Source: Verrucomicrobiota bacterium (GTDB taxonomy: Bacteria; Verrucomicrobiota; Verrucomicrobiia; Opitutales; Opitutaceae). From it: DNA of 5,092 nt. The position numbers and the translations under genes were made by a program. The number at the start of each line of letters is the position of its first letter. The first letter of the stretch is position 1. The notes under the pieces are model-generated. The model was not told the origin of the DNA, made no database searches, and worked only from the letters and a program-made list of their open reading frames with translations. This document shows positions 1 to 5,092 of the stretch, in pieces. Location: contig RFJS01000322.1 of assembly GCA_003694825.1 (NCBI GenBank), positions 1-5,092 of the forward strand, read 5' to 3'.

Positions 1-2
1 CC

Positions 3-236
3 GGCCGCCGCCTCGAGATGCTCACGACCGAGCCGGGATCGCTCTTCTACACCGGGCGCTATACCTCCGACGAGCTTCGTCGCGAGGACGGTACGCAGTT
101 CGGACAGTTCCGGGCCTTCTGTCTCGAAACCTCGAAATATCCCAACGGGCCCAACATCCCCGGCGCGCCTCGCAGCATCCTGCGGCCCGGCGAAACCTAC
201 GATGAGACCACCGTCTATCGCCTGAGCTGGAGCTGA
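3..236 (+). CDS. galM: Aldose 1-epimerase (galactose mutarotase), C-terminal part only
   Basis: The reading frame is open from the left edge (frame of base 3) to TGA at 234-236, giving the last 77 residues of a protein whose start lies outside the window; an internal ATG at 18 is not a plausible start because family sequence continues upstream. What is seen: TTEPGSLFYTG (residues 8-18 of the fragment) followed by FCLETSKYPNGPN (39-51) and a LRPGETYDETTVYRL ending, the typical order at the C terminus of GalM-type mutarotases. In this family the Glu of the CLET motif (here fragment residue 42) is the catalytic base that interconverts alpha and beta anomers, usually in the cytoplasm. The frame ends 36 bases before the next gene's preferred start, so it is probably part of the same operon. 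In an agar-sugar context it would act on released D-galactose. The family is secure; the exact sugar is not shown by the sequence. Confidence 0.92.
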   Translation, partial: GRRLEMLTTEPGSLFYTGRYTSDELRREDGTQFGQFRAFCLETSKYPNGPNIPGAPRSILRPGETYDETTVYRLSWS

Positions 237-272
237 TGACGGCGGGGTGCCCGGCACGTGATCACGAAACGC

Positions 273-1286
273 ATGAAAGCAGCCTTCTACAAAGGAAACA
301 AAACGATCGAAGTCGGTCCGTCCGACGCGATAAGCCCCGGTCCGGGAGAAGTCCGGCTCGATGTCGGCTTTTGCGGCATCTGCGGCACGGACCTGCACAT
401 CTTCCATGGCCACATGGACAAGCGGGTATCCATCCCGCAGATCATCGGCCATGAAGTCTCGGGTACCGTGGCGGAGGTCGGCGAAGGGGTCGACAACGTC
501 GCCGTGGGCGACCGGGTCGCGGTGCGGCCGTTGAAATTCGGCGAGCCCGCGGCCTTCGACAAGGGCTTCCCCCACGTCGGGAAGAACCTGAAGTTCATCG
601 GGATCGACCTGCCCGGAGGCATGCAGTCCTCCTGGACGGTGCCGGCCTACACCCTGCACAAGCTCCCGGACGCCCTCTCGCTCGAGCACGGCGCCATGAT
701 CGAGCCGGCCGCCGTTGCCTGCCACGATGTCCGCCTCGGCGAAGTCGCGGCAGGGGAGACCTGTGTCGTCATCGGCGGCGGCCCCATCGGTCTGTTGATC
801 GCCCTCGTGGCCAAACAGAAAGGGGCTCGGGTGATACTCTCCGAAATCAATGAGCAGCGCCTCGAGCTGACGAAGTCTCTCGGTATCGAGGTGATCAATC
901 CCACGAAGGAAAATCTCGTCGAGCGCGTGGCCGCGCTGACCGATGGCGCCATGGCCGATTGCGTTTTCGAAGTGTCCGGCTCGGCACCGGGCGTCGAGGT
1001 CATGACCGAGCTGCCCAATGTCCGCGGGCGGATCGTCATGGTGGCCATTCATCCGCAGCCCCGCCCGGTGAATCTCTTCAAGTTTTTCTGGTCCGAACTC
1101 CGGCTGATCGGCGCGCGCCTCTACGAGGAGCAGGATTTCGAGGAAGCCATCAGCCTGGCGGCTTCCGGCGTGCTGCACCTCGACCGCCTCATCACCCGCG
1201 TCGATCCGATCGACGAGGTGCAAGCGGCATTCGAGGCGATCGATGCCAACCCCGGCGGCATCAAATACCTCATCAAGTGTAATTGA
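273..1286 (+). CDS. Zinc-type medium-chain alcohol dehydrogenase, candidate 2-keto-3-deoxy-L-galactonate 5-dehydrogenase
   Basis: This encodes 337 residues, a normal length for MDR sugar or polyol dehydrogenases (threonine, sorbitol and L-galactonate dehydrogenase relatives). An N-terminal GroES-like catalytic domain carries the likely catalytic zinc ligands: Cys37 in GICGTD, His60-Glu61 in IIGHE and Glu144 in MIEP. A Rossmann domain follows with GGGPIG at 168-173 and an acidic Glu191 at the end of the second strand, which favours NAD+. The lobe that normally carries four structural-zinc cysteines (about residues 85-112) has none. ATG 273 (MKAAFYKGN) is preferred because relatives start this way; the frame is also open from GTG 258, which would add five residues. 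No strong Shine-Dalgarno sequence supports either. It lies 26 bases before the KduD-like gene. The proposed job is oxidation of C5 of 2-keto-3-deoxy-L-galactonate, analogous to E. coli LgoD acting on C5 of L-galactonate. The family is certain; the substrate is inferred from context, and another polyol or aldonate is possible. Confidence 0.9.
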   Translation: MKAAFYKGNKTIEVGPSDAISPGPGEVRLDVGFCGICGTDLHIFHGHMDKRVSIPQIIGHEVSGTVAEVGEGVDNVAVGDRVAVRPLKFGEPAAFDKGFPHVGKNLKFIGIDLPGGMQSSWTVPAYTLHKLPDALSLEHGAMIEPAAVACHDVRLGEVAAGETCVVIGGGPIGLLIALVAKQKGARVILSEINEQRLELTKSLGIEVINPTKENLVERVAALTDGAMADCVFEVSGSAPGVEVMTELPNVRGRIVMVAIHPQPRPVNLFKFFWSELRLIGARLYEEQDFEEAISLAASGVLHLDRLITRVDPIDEVQAAFEAIDANPGGIKYLIKCN

Positions 1287-1312
1287 AAACCGAGCACGAA
1301 AGACAATCTCGC

Positions 1313-2083
1313 ATGAGCATACTCAACAAATTCGATCTCTCCGGAAAGGTCGCTCTGGTCACCGGCTGCAAGCGCGGCATCGGTCGGGCCATGGCGGTGG
1401 GCCTCGCCGAGGCCGGCGCGGACATCATCGGCGTCTCCGCCTCGCTCGAGCTCGAGGGCAGCGATGTCGAAAAGGACGTCACCGCCCTCGGCCGGAAGTT
1501 CTCTGCCTATCAATGCGACTTCGGCGACCGCAAGGCGGTCTACGCCTTCATCGAAAAGGTCAAGGCCGAGCATCCGCGTATCGACATCCTGGTGAACAAT
1601 GCCGGGACGATCCTGCGCAAGCCGGCCGCCGAGCACCCGGATGAATACTGGGACAAGGTGACCGAGGTGAACCTCAGCGCCCAGTTCGTCCTCACTCGGG
1701 AATTCGGCCGGGACATGGTCGAGCGCGGCAGCGGGAAGATCATCTTCACCGCCTCGCTGCTCACCTTCCAGGGCGGCATCACCGTGCCGGGCTACGCCGC
1801 CAGCAAGGGCGGCATCGGCCAGCTCACCATGGCCTTTGCCAACGAGTGGGCGAGCAAGGGCGTCAACGTCAACGCCATCGCTCCCGGCTATATCGCGACC
1901 GACAACACCCAGGCTCTTCGTGACGATCCCGTCCGCCGCGAGCAGATCCTCGCCCGCATCCCGGCCGGACGCTGGGGCGAGCCCGAGGACTTCAAGGGGC
2001 CGGTCGTCTTTCTTGCGTCGGACGCCGCTGAATACGTGCACGGCGCGATTCTCCTCGTCGACGGCGGCTGGATGGGCCGCTGA
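1313..2083 (+). CDS. kduD: KduD-like short-chain dehydrogenase/reductase (2,5-diketo-3-deoxy-hexonate 5-reductase)
   Basis: This encodes 256 residues, a classical-SDR length. Visible motifs are the cofactor loop TGCKRGIG (17-24), NNAG (95-98) and the catalytic tetrad Asn120, Ser148, Tyr161 and Lys165 (YAASK). The C-terminal half closely follows remembered E. coli KduD: FQGGI, NEWA, VNAIAPGY, the NTQ-LR segment, RIPAGRWG, PVVFLAS and the VDGGW ending. KduD interconverts 3-deoxy-D-glycero-2,5-hexodiulosonate and 2-keto-3-deoxy-D-gluconate in pectin catabolism. Here, next to a zinc dehydrogenase and an anhydrogalactonate cycloisomerase, it probably reduces the same diketo compound formed from L-AHG. 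Arg21 in the glycine loop and the lack of Asp after the second strand (GVSAS) suggest NADPH rather than NADH. ATG 1313 (MSILNKFDLSGK) matches the usual KduD start; the frame is also open from TTG 1283, which overlaps the upstream stop and is unlikely. The start has no clear Shine-Dalgarno sequence. Confidence 0.9.
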   Translation: MSILNKFDLSGKVALVTGCKRGIGRAMAVGLAEAGADIIGVSASLELEGSDVEKDVTALGRKFSAYQCDFGDRKAVYAFIEKVKAEHPRIDILVNNAGTILRKPAAEHPDEYWDKVTEVNLSAQFVLTREFGRDMVERGSGKIIFTASLLTFQGGITVPGYAASKGGIGQLTMAFANEWASKGVNVNAIAPGYIATDNTQALRDDPVRREQILARIPAGRWGEPEDFKGPVVFLASDAAEYVHGAILLVDGGWMGR

Positions 2084-2110
2084 CCGGTTTCCGTCCGCCC
2101 GCGTTCTCTG

Positions 2111-2143
2111 CAACCCACCACGACACCCATCACCACACCCACC
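2111..2143 (+). promoter_or_regulatory. A/C-only leader before the aldehyde dehydrogenase start, no Shine-Dalgarno
   Basis: These 33 bases directly before ATG 2144 contain 31 A or C, one G (2122) and one T (2130). No purine tract could pair with the 16S rRNA tail. Such an unstructured leader is compatible with Shine-Dalgarno-independent initiation (for example ribosomal protein S1-assisted), but that function is inferred from composition only. Confidence 0.4.
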
Positions 2144-3616
2144 ATGGCATCAATGAAGGAAACCAAAGACGGCCGCGTCCACTACCGTATGTTTATCAAC
2201 GGCGAGTGGTGCGAAGCCTCCAACGGCGAGACCATCGAGGTCGAGAACCCGACCAACGAGGAGATCATCGGCACCGTGCCCAACGGCAATGCCGACGACG
2301 CCCGTGCCGCGCTCGAGGCGGCGAAAGCCGCCCAGCCGGCATGGGCCGCCATGCCGGCCGTCGAGCGGGGCAAGATCCTCGCCCGATTCGCCGAGCTCAT
2401 TCTCGCCAACCAGGAGGAACTTGCCCGCCTCTGCACCACCGAGATGGGCAAGACCCTCGCGCTCGCCCGCGGCGAGATCGCCGTCTCCGCCGATTTCATC
2501 AACTTTCCGGCCCAGGCGGCCCGGCGGATCGAGGGCGACATCTATCCCTCGGACAACCGCGACGAGCACATCTGGATCCACAAGGTGCCCTATGGGGTGA
2601 CCGTCGGCATCACCGCCTGGAATTTCCCGGTCGCCCTCGCGTGCCGCAAGATCGGTCCGGCCCTCACCACCGGCAACACCATGGTGGTGAAGCCGCCATC
2701 GGTCACACCGATGGCCACGCTCGAGCTCGGACGCCTCGCCAATGAGGCCGGGATTCCGCCGGGCGTGCTCAACATCGTCACCGGCGGCGGTTCCACCATG
2801 GGCACCGAGCTGGTGAAGAACAAGATCACCCGTCTCGTCACCATGACCGGCAGCACCGGCACCGGACAGCAGATCTTCCGCGACTGCGCGGACAATCTCA
2901 CCGCCGTCCGGCTCGAGCTCGGCGGCAAGGCGCCGTTCATCCTCATGGAGGACGGCGACGTGGACAAGGCGGTCGAAGCCGCCGTGATCTCGCGCCACCT
3001 CAACAGCGGCCAGGTGTGCACCTGCCCCGAGCGCTTCTATATTCACGACGCGGTCTACGACGAGTTTGTCAGCAAATACGTCGCCGCGTGCCGCAAGCTC
3101 AAGGTCGGCGACCCCATGCAGCCGGATACCGATATCGGACCGAAGGTGAACGCCCACGAGACCGCCGAGGTCGAGCGGGTCGTCCGCGAGGCGATTGCCA
3201 TGGGGGCGAAGCTCGAGTGCGGGGGAAGCCGCCCCGGGGGAAGCCAGTTCGAGAAGGGGCATTGGTTTGAGCCGACGGTTCTCACGAATTGCACCCACGA
3301 GATGGAGGTCATGCGCGATGAGGTCTTCGGCGTGGTCAGCCCCATCATGCGCGTTTCCAGCTTCGAGGAGGCGCTCGAGCTGGCCAACGACAGCGACTAC
3401 GGGCTTTCCGCGTTTCTCTTCACCAAAGACCTCCGGCGCGTGCACCGTCTCGTCCTCGAGCTCGATTTCGGCGAGGTCTACGTGAACCGTCCGATGGGCG
3501 AGCAGCGCCAGGGCTTCCACAACGGTTACAAGCTCAGCGGCACCGGTGGTGAGGACGGCAAGTATGGCATGGAGAACTACCTCGAGAAGAAGACCTTCTA
3601 TGTGAACTTCGGGTGA
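2144..3616 (+). CDS. AldA-like aldehyde dehydrogenase, candidate 3,6-anhydro-L-galactose dehydrogenase
   Basis: This encodes 490 residues, full length for the NAD(P)+-dependent ALDH superfamily. Visible landmarks are the oxyanion Asn160 in AWNFP, the cofactor lysine Lys183 in VVKPPS, a GS-containing MTGSTGTG turn (234-241), the general base Glu258 in LELGGK and the nucleophile Cys292 in SGQVCTC. The C-terminal region ([32 protein letters not shown]) and the CxC after GQV resemble E. coli lactaldehyde dehydrogenase AldA. Ser186 occupies the place of the Glu that in AldA (KPSE) contacts the adenosine ribose, a change that often allows NADP+; the known Vibrio AHG dehydrogenase is, as I recall, NADP+-dependent. 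Paired with the cycloisomerase 32 bases downstream, the best role is cytoplasmic oxidation of 3,6-anhydro-L-galactose to its aldonate. L-lactaldehyde or another sugar aldehyde is the main alternative. ATG 2144 is used; ATG 2153 is nearly as plausible, and neither has a Shine-Dalgarno sequence. A 15-base repeat encodes GGSRPGGS near residues 360-367. Confidence 0.9.
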   Translation: MASMKETKDGRVHYRMFINGEWCEASNGETIEVENPTNEEIIGTVPNGNADDARAALEAAKAAQPAWAAMPAVERGKILARFAELILANQEELARLCTTEMGKTLALARGEIAVSADFINFPAQAARRIEGDIYPSDNRDEHIWIHKVPYGVTVGITAWNFPVALACRKIGPALTTGNTMVVKPPSVTPMATLELGRLANEAGIPPGVLNIVTGGGSTMGTELVKNKITRLVTMTGSTGTGQQIFRDCADNLTAVRLELGGKAPFILMEDGDVDKAVEAAVISRHLNSGQVCTCPERFYIHDAVYDEFVSKYVAACRKLKVGDPMQPDTDIGPKVNAHETAEVERVVREAIAMGAKLECGGSRPGGSQFEKGHWFEPTVLTNCTHEMEVMRDEVFGVVSPIMRVSSFEEALELANDSDYGLSAFLFTKDLRRVHRLVLELDFGEVYVNRPMGEQRQGFHNGYKLSGTGGEDGKYGMENYLEKKTFYVNFG

Positions 3617-3648
3617 GCCGCCGTCGCCCGTCCCACCGAGACAAGAGC

Positions 3649-4758
3649 ATGAGCAAAATCGTCAATATCACATCCAGACTGTTCAATGTGCCGCTCCCCG
3701 AGGTCCTCGTGGACGCCAAGCACGGCGATCATACCCACTTCCAGCTCGTCACGGCCACCGTCGAGCTCGATGACGGCAGCGTCGGCACCGGCTACACCTA
3801 CACCGGCGGCAAGGGCGGCACCGCCATCAAGGCGATGATCGACGATGATCTCACGCCGGCGCTCATCGGCAAGGACGGCACGGATGTCGAAGGCATCTGG
3901 GACTTCTGCGAGTGGCATATCCACTACGTCGGGCGGGGTGGCATCGCCTCGTTCGCCACCGCCGCGGTGGATATCGCCCTGTGGGATATCCGGTGCCGCA
4001 AGGCGGGCAAGCCGCTCTGGCAGATGGCCGGCGGCACGGGCAATACGTGCCGGGCCTACGGCGGCGGGATCGACCTGCTCTTCCCCCTGCCGAAACTGCT
4101 CAAGAACATCGAGCGCTACCTCTCGATGGGCTTCGAAGGCGTGAAGATCAAAATCGGACGCGAGAACCTCGACGAGGACATCGAGCGCATCGCGGCCGTG
4201 CGCGATTTCATCGGTCCGGATGTCACCTTCATGGTCGACGCCAATTATTCGATGAGCGTCGAGAAGGCGATCGAGTGCGCCAACCGTTTCAAGCCCTATG
4301 ATATCTACTGGTTCGAGGAGCCCACGCTTCCCGATGACTACCAGGGGATGGCGCGCATCGCCGAAGCGACCGGGGTGCGCCTCGCCATGGGCGAGAATCT
4401 GCACACGATTCACGAGTTCGGCTACGCTTTCGCCCAGGCGAAGCTCTCCTTCATCCAGCCGGATGCCTCCAACTGCGGCGGGATCACGCCGTGGTTGAAG
4501 GTCGCGGAAATGTCGCGCCAGTATGGACTGCCGATCTGCTCGCACGGCATGCAGGAGCTGCACGTCAGCCTTGTCTCGGCCCAGCCCAATGCCGGATGGC
4601 TCGAATATCATAGTTTCCCCATCGATCAATATACGCTGCGTCCGCTCGTCATCGAGAACCATCGTGCCGTGGCTCCGGATACGCCGGGCATCGGCGTGGA
4701 GTTCGACTGGGATGCGCTCGCGCCCTACGAACACGGCAAGGCGCTCATCGGTGGCTGA
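3649..4758 (+). CDS. Enolase-superfamily 3,6-anhydro-L-galactonate cycloisomerase (ACI-like)
   Basis: This encodes 369 residues, typical for mandelate racemase/muconate lactonizing enzymes. An N-terminal capping domain (1 to about 130) carries KHGDHTHF (24-31), [10 protein letters not shown] (48-57) and HIHYVGRGG (90-98). The TIM barrel follows, with the KxK motif Lys166/Lys168 (VKIKIG), metal ligands Asp197 (VDANYS), Glu223 (WFEEP) and Glu249 (MGENLH), and a probable Asp272/His299 dyad ([18 protein letters not shown]). The capping-domain loops and the [14 protein letters not shown] stretch match what I remember of the Vibrio sp. EJY3 enzyme far better than galactonate, fuconate or rhamnonate dehydratases. 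The family reaction is Mg2+-dependent proton abstraction from C2 of 3,6-anhydro-L-galactonate, opening the ether ring to give 2-keto-3-deoxy-L-galactonate. ATG 3649 ([12 protein letters not shown]) is chosen; the frame is open from GTG 3613 overlapping the ALDH stop, but that adds an unconserved Arg/Ser-rich tail. It is the last gene of the operon in view. Superfamily certain, ACI function likely. Confidence 0.87.
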   Translation: MSKIVNITSRLFNVPLPEVLVDAKHGDHTHFQLVTATVELDDGSVGTGYTYTGGKGGTAIKAMIDDDLTPALIGKDGTDVEGIWDFCEWHIHYVGRGGIASFATAAVDIALWDIRCRKAGKPLWQMAGGTGNTCRAYGGGIDLLFPLPKLLKNIERYLSMGFEGVKIKIGRENLDEDIERIAAVRDFIGPDVTFMVDANYSMSVEKAIECANRFKPYDIYWFEEPTLPDDYQGMARIAEATGVRLAMGENLHTIHEFGYAFAQAKLSFIQPDASNCGGITPWLKVAEMSRQYGLPICSHGMQELHVSLVSAQPNAGWLEYHSFPIDQYTLRPLVIENHRAVAPDTPGIGVEFDWDALAPYEHGKALIGG

Positions 4759-4767
4759 GCCAGACCG

Positions 4768-4797
4768 CCACCGGGCGACGCGCATGCGGCCCGGTGG
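4768..4797 (+). terminator. Possible terminator or 3'-end hairpin after the operon
   Basis: The arms CCACCGGGC (4768-4776) and GCCCGGTGG (4789-4797) form a perfect 9-bp stem with a 12-base loop that itself contains the palindrome CGCATGCG (4781-4788). Three more pairs (CCG 4765-4767 with CGG 4799-4801) can form past a one-base bulge. It begins 10 bases after the cycloisomerase stop, where an operon end is expected. There is no T tract directly after it; the nearest run, TTTTT at 4825-4829, is too far for a standard intrinsic terminator. It may instead stabilise the mRNA 3' end. Confidence 0.4.
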
Positions 4798-4855
4798 ACG
4801 GCGGCGGTTGCGGATCACGATCGGTTTTTCAGGTCAGCAAGGGCAGGGGGGCTTC

Positions 4856-4885
4856 GGGAGCACGCTCTGAGCGCTCGAGGCTCCC
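4856..4885. repeat. Inverted repeat, 6-bp arms
   Basis: GGGAGC (4856-4861) pairs with GCTCCC (4880-4885). A nested CGCT/AGCG mini-stem (4863-4866 with 4870-4873) can form inside. It is weak on its own, but lies between two stronger hairpins in the same gene-free stretch. Confidence 0.3.
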
Positions 4886-4909
4886 CTATGCTCTTTCGGC
4901 AGAGGAGGA

Positions 4910-4950
4910 GCGCCCGCGCGAAGCGGCGGGTGATTTCCCCGCGCGGGCGC
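4910..4950. repeat. Perfect 11-bp GC inverted repeat (hairpin)
   Basis: GCGCCCGCGCG (4910-4920) is the exact reverse complement of CGCGCGGGCGC (4940-4950), with a 19-base loop. An alternative 7-bp hairpin, CCCCGCG (4937-4943) with CGCGGGG (4948-4954) around a CGGG tetraloop, uses the right arm and so excludes the larger stem. No T run follows on either strand, so a classical terminator is not supported. GC-rich composition makes chance stems more likely. Confidence 0.4.
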
Positions 4951-5033
4951 GGGGTCGCCCGGGAACGACTTCATGCGATGGGCTGAAGAGGGAGCTTTGA
5001 ACTGATTAAATTCCGCAGCGGGGAAAAGGCATG

Positions 5034-5061
5034 TTGACTTGCGATGTATATTGCATGCAAT
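5034..5061 (+). promoter_or_regulatory. Possible sigma-70-type promoter reading out of the window
   Basis: TTGACT (5034-5039) matches the -35 consensus at five of six positions. TGCAAT (5056-5061), after a 16-base spacer, matches the -10 consensus at four of six but lacks the important A at position 2. The local drop in GC content and the overlap with a perfect palindrome support a control region. If real, transcription would start near 5068 and run rightwards into a gene outside the window. TATATT at 5047-5052 is a better -10 match but too close to this -35. Confidence 0.3.
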
Positions 5062-5062
5062 A
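5049..5062. promoter_or_regulatory. Perfect 14-bp palindrome, candidate repressor operator
   Basis: TATTGCATGCAATA is identical to its own reverse complement. Its size and TTG...CAA ends resemble operators of dimeric repressors of sugar-acid genes, such as GntR-family sites of the ATTGTATACAAT kind; that comparison is from memory. It covers the proposed -10 element, where a repressor would block RNA polymerase. The regulator itself is not in the window. Confidence 0.45.
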
Positions 5063-5092
5063 GACGGTCTAAGGGCGCGTCTAATAAGTCCC

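Larger units (their letters stand above)
4759..5092. other. Gene-free intergenic region with hairpins and a likely control region
   Basis: This is 334 bases after the cycloisomerase stop. I see no family-like protein in any frame, no tRNA or rRNA signature and no recognisable transposon end. The first ~200 bases are GC-rich with several inverted repeats, described separately. From about 4995 the composition becomes more AT-rich and holds a palindrome and promoter-like hexamers, as expected upstream of a transcription unit that starts beyond base 5092. Confidence 0.6.

Noticed and set aside
236..454. ATG overlapping the galM stop and opening a 72-codon frame
   Set aside because: It is out of frame with the zinc dehydrogenase that clearly occupies the region, and its product is Arg/His-rich shadow sequence.
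1121..2113. Antisense open frame (330 codons) spanning the end of the zinc dehydrogenase gene and the SDR
   Set aside because: It crosses a real gene boundary, has no recognisable motifs, and is explained by codon bias.
2150..3520. Long antisense open frame (456 codons) opposite the ALDH gene
   Set aside because: The sense frame has complete ALDH motifs; the antisense product is a low-complexity Gly/Ala/Asp/Leu/His-rich shadow produced by GC-rich codon bias.
1313..4758. L-fucose pathway (fuconate dehydratase, SDR, lactaldehyde dehydrogenase) as the explanation
   Set aside because: The AldA-like and SDR genes would fit loosely, but the enolase-superfamily protein has the ACI-like capping loops and SHGMQELH segment, and no fuconolactonase or fucose-specific gene is present. 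It remains the main alternative.
3598..4818. Long antisense open frame (406 codons) opposite the cycloisomerase
   Set aside because: It resembles no family, is Arg/Asp/Ala-rich, and mirrors a sense gene with all catalytic residues intact.
4805..4829. T5 run at 4825-4829 as an intrinsic terminator
   Set aside because: The bases just before it form at most a three-pair stem (GAT/ATC), so no adequate terminator hairpin abuts the T run.
4903..4910. GAGGAGGA purine tract that looks like a strong Shine-Dalgarno site
   Set aside because: No ATG, GTG or TTG lies at suitable spacing; the first GTG (4930) is about 20 bases away and leads to only about 20 codons.
4794..5000. 68-codon + strand frame in the intergenic region
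   Set aside because: It starts inside the hairpin arm, has no Shine-Dalgarno sequence, and its Arg/Gly/Ser-rich product reads like translated GC-rich noncoding DNA.

Overview
This window is a compact, GC-rich (above 60% by eye) bacterial sugar-catabolism operon in which every gene lies on the + strand. It holds the 3' end of an aldose 1-epimerase (galM type) and four complete genes: a zinc-type alcohol dehydrogenase, a KduD-like short-chain dehydrogenase/reductase (SDR), an AldA-like aldehyde dehydrogenase (ALDH), and an enolase-superfamily cycloisomerase. Gaps between genes are 26 to 60 bases with no visible terminator, so co-transcription is likely. The last ~334 bases (4759-5092) hold no convincing gene. 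They contain several GC-rich inverted repeats and, at the very end, an AT-richer stretch with a perfect 14-bp palindrome that looks like the control region of a unit beginning beyond the window.

The key gene is the last one. From remembered family sequences it closely resembles 3,6-anhydro-L-galactonate cycloisomerase, the agar-catabolism enzyme described from Vibrio sp. EJY3. With that anchor the other genes fit the proposed route for the agar sugar 3,6-anhydro-L-galactose (L-AHG). The ALDH would oxidise L-AHG to 3,6-anhydro-L-galactonate, and the cycloisomerase would open this to 2-keto-3-deoxy-L-galactonate. The zinc dehydrogenase would oxidise C5, giving 2,5-diketo-3-deoxygalactonate. The KduD-like SDR would reduce C5 with the opposite stereochemistry, giving 2-keto-3-deoxy-D-gluconate (KDG), which enters the Entner-Doudoroff route. 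The galM neighbour would handle D-galactose, the other half of agarose. KDG kinase, KDPG aldolase, agarases, transporter and regulator are not in the window. This is inference from family, motif and context; the individual substrates are unproven.

The organism cannot be named. The four complete genes lack clear Shine-Dalgarno sequences, and one start is preceded by 33 bases that are almost only A and C. High GC with weak Shine-Dalgarno use would suit a polysaccharide-degrading lineage such as Verrucomicrobiota or Planctomycetota, but this is a low-confidence guess and a proteobacterium is not excluded.
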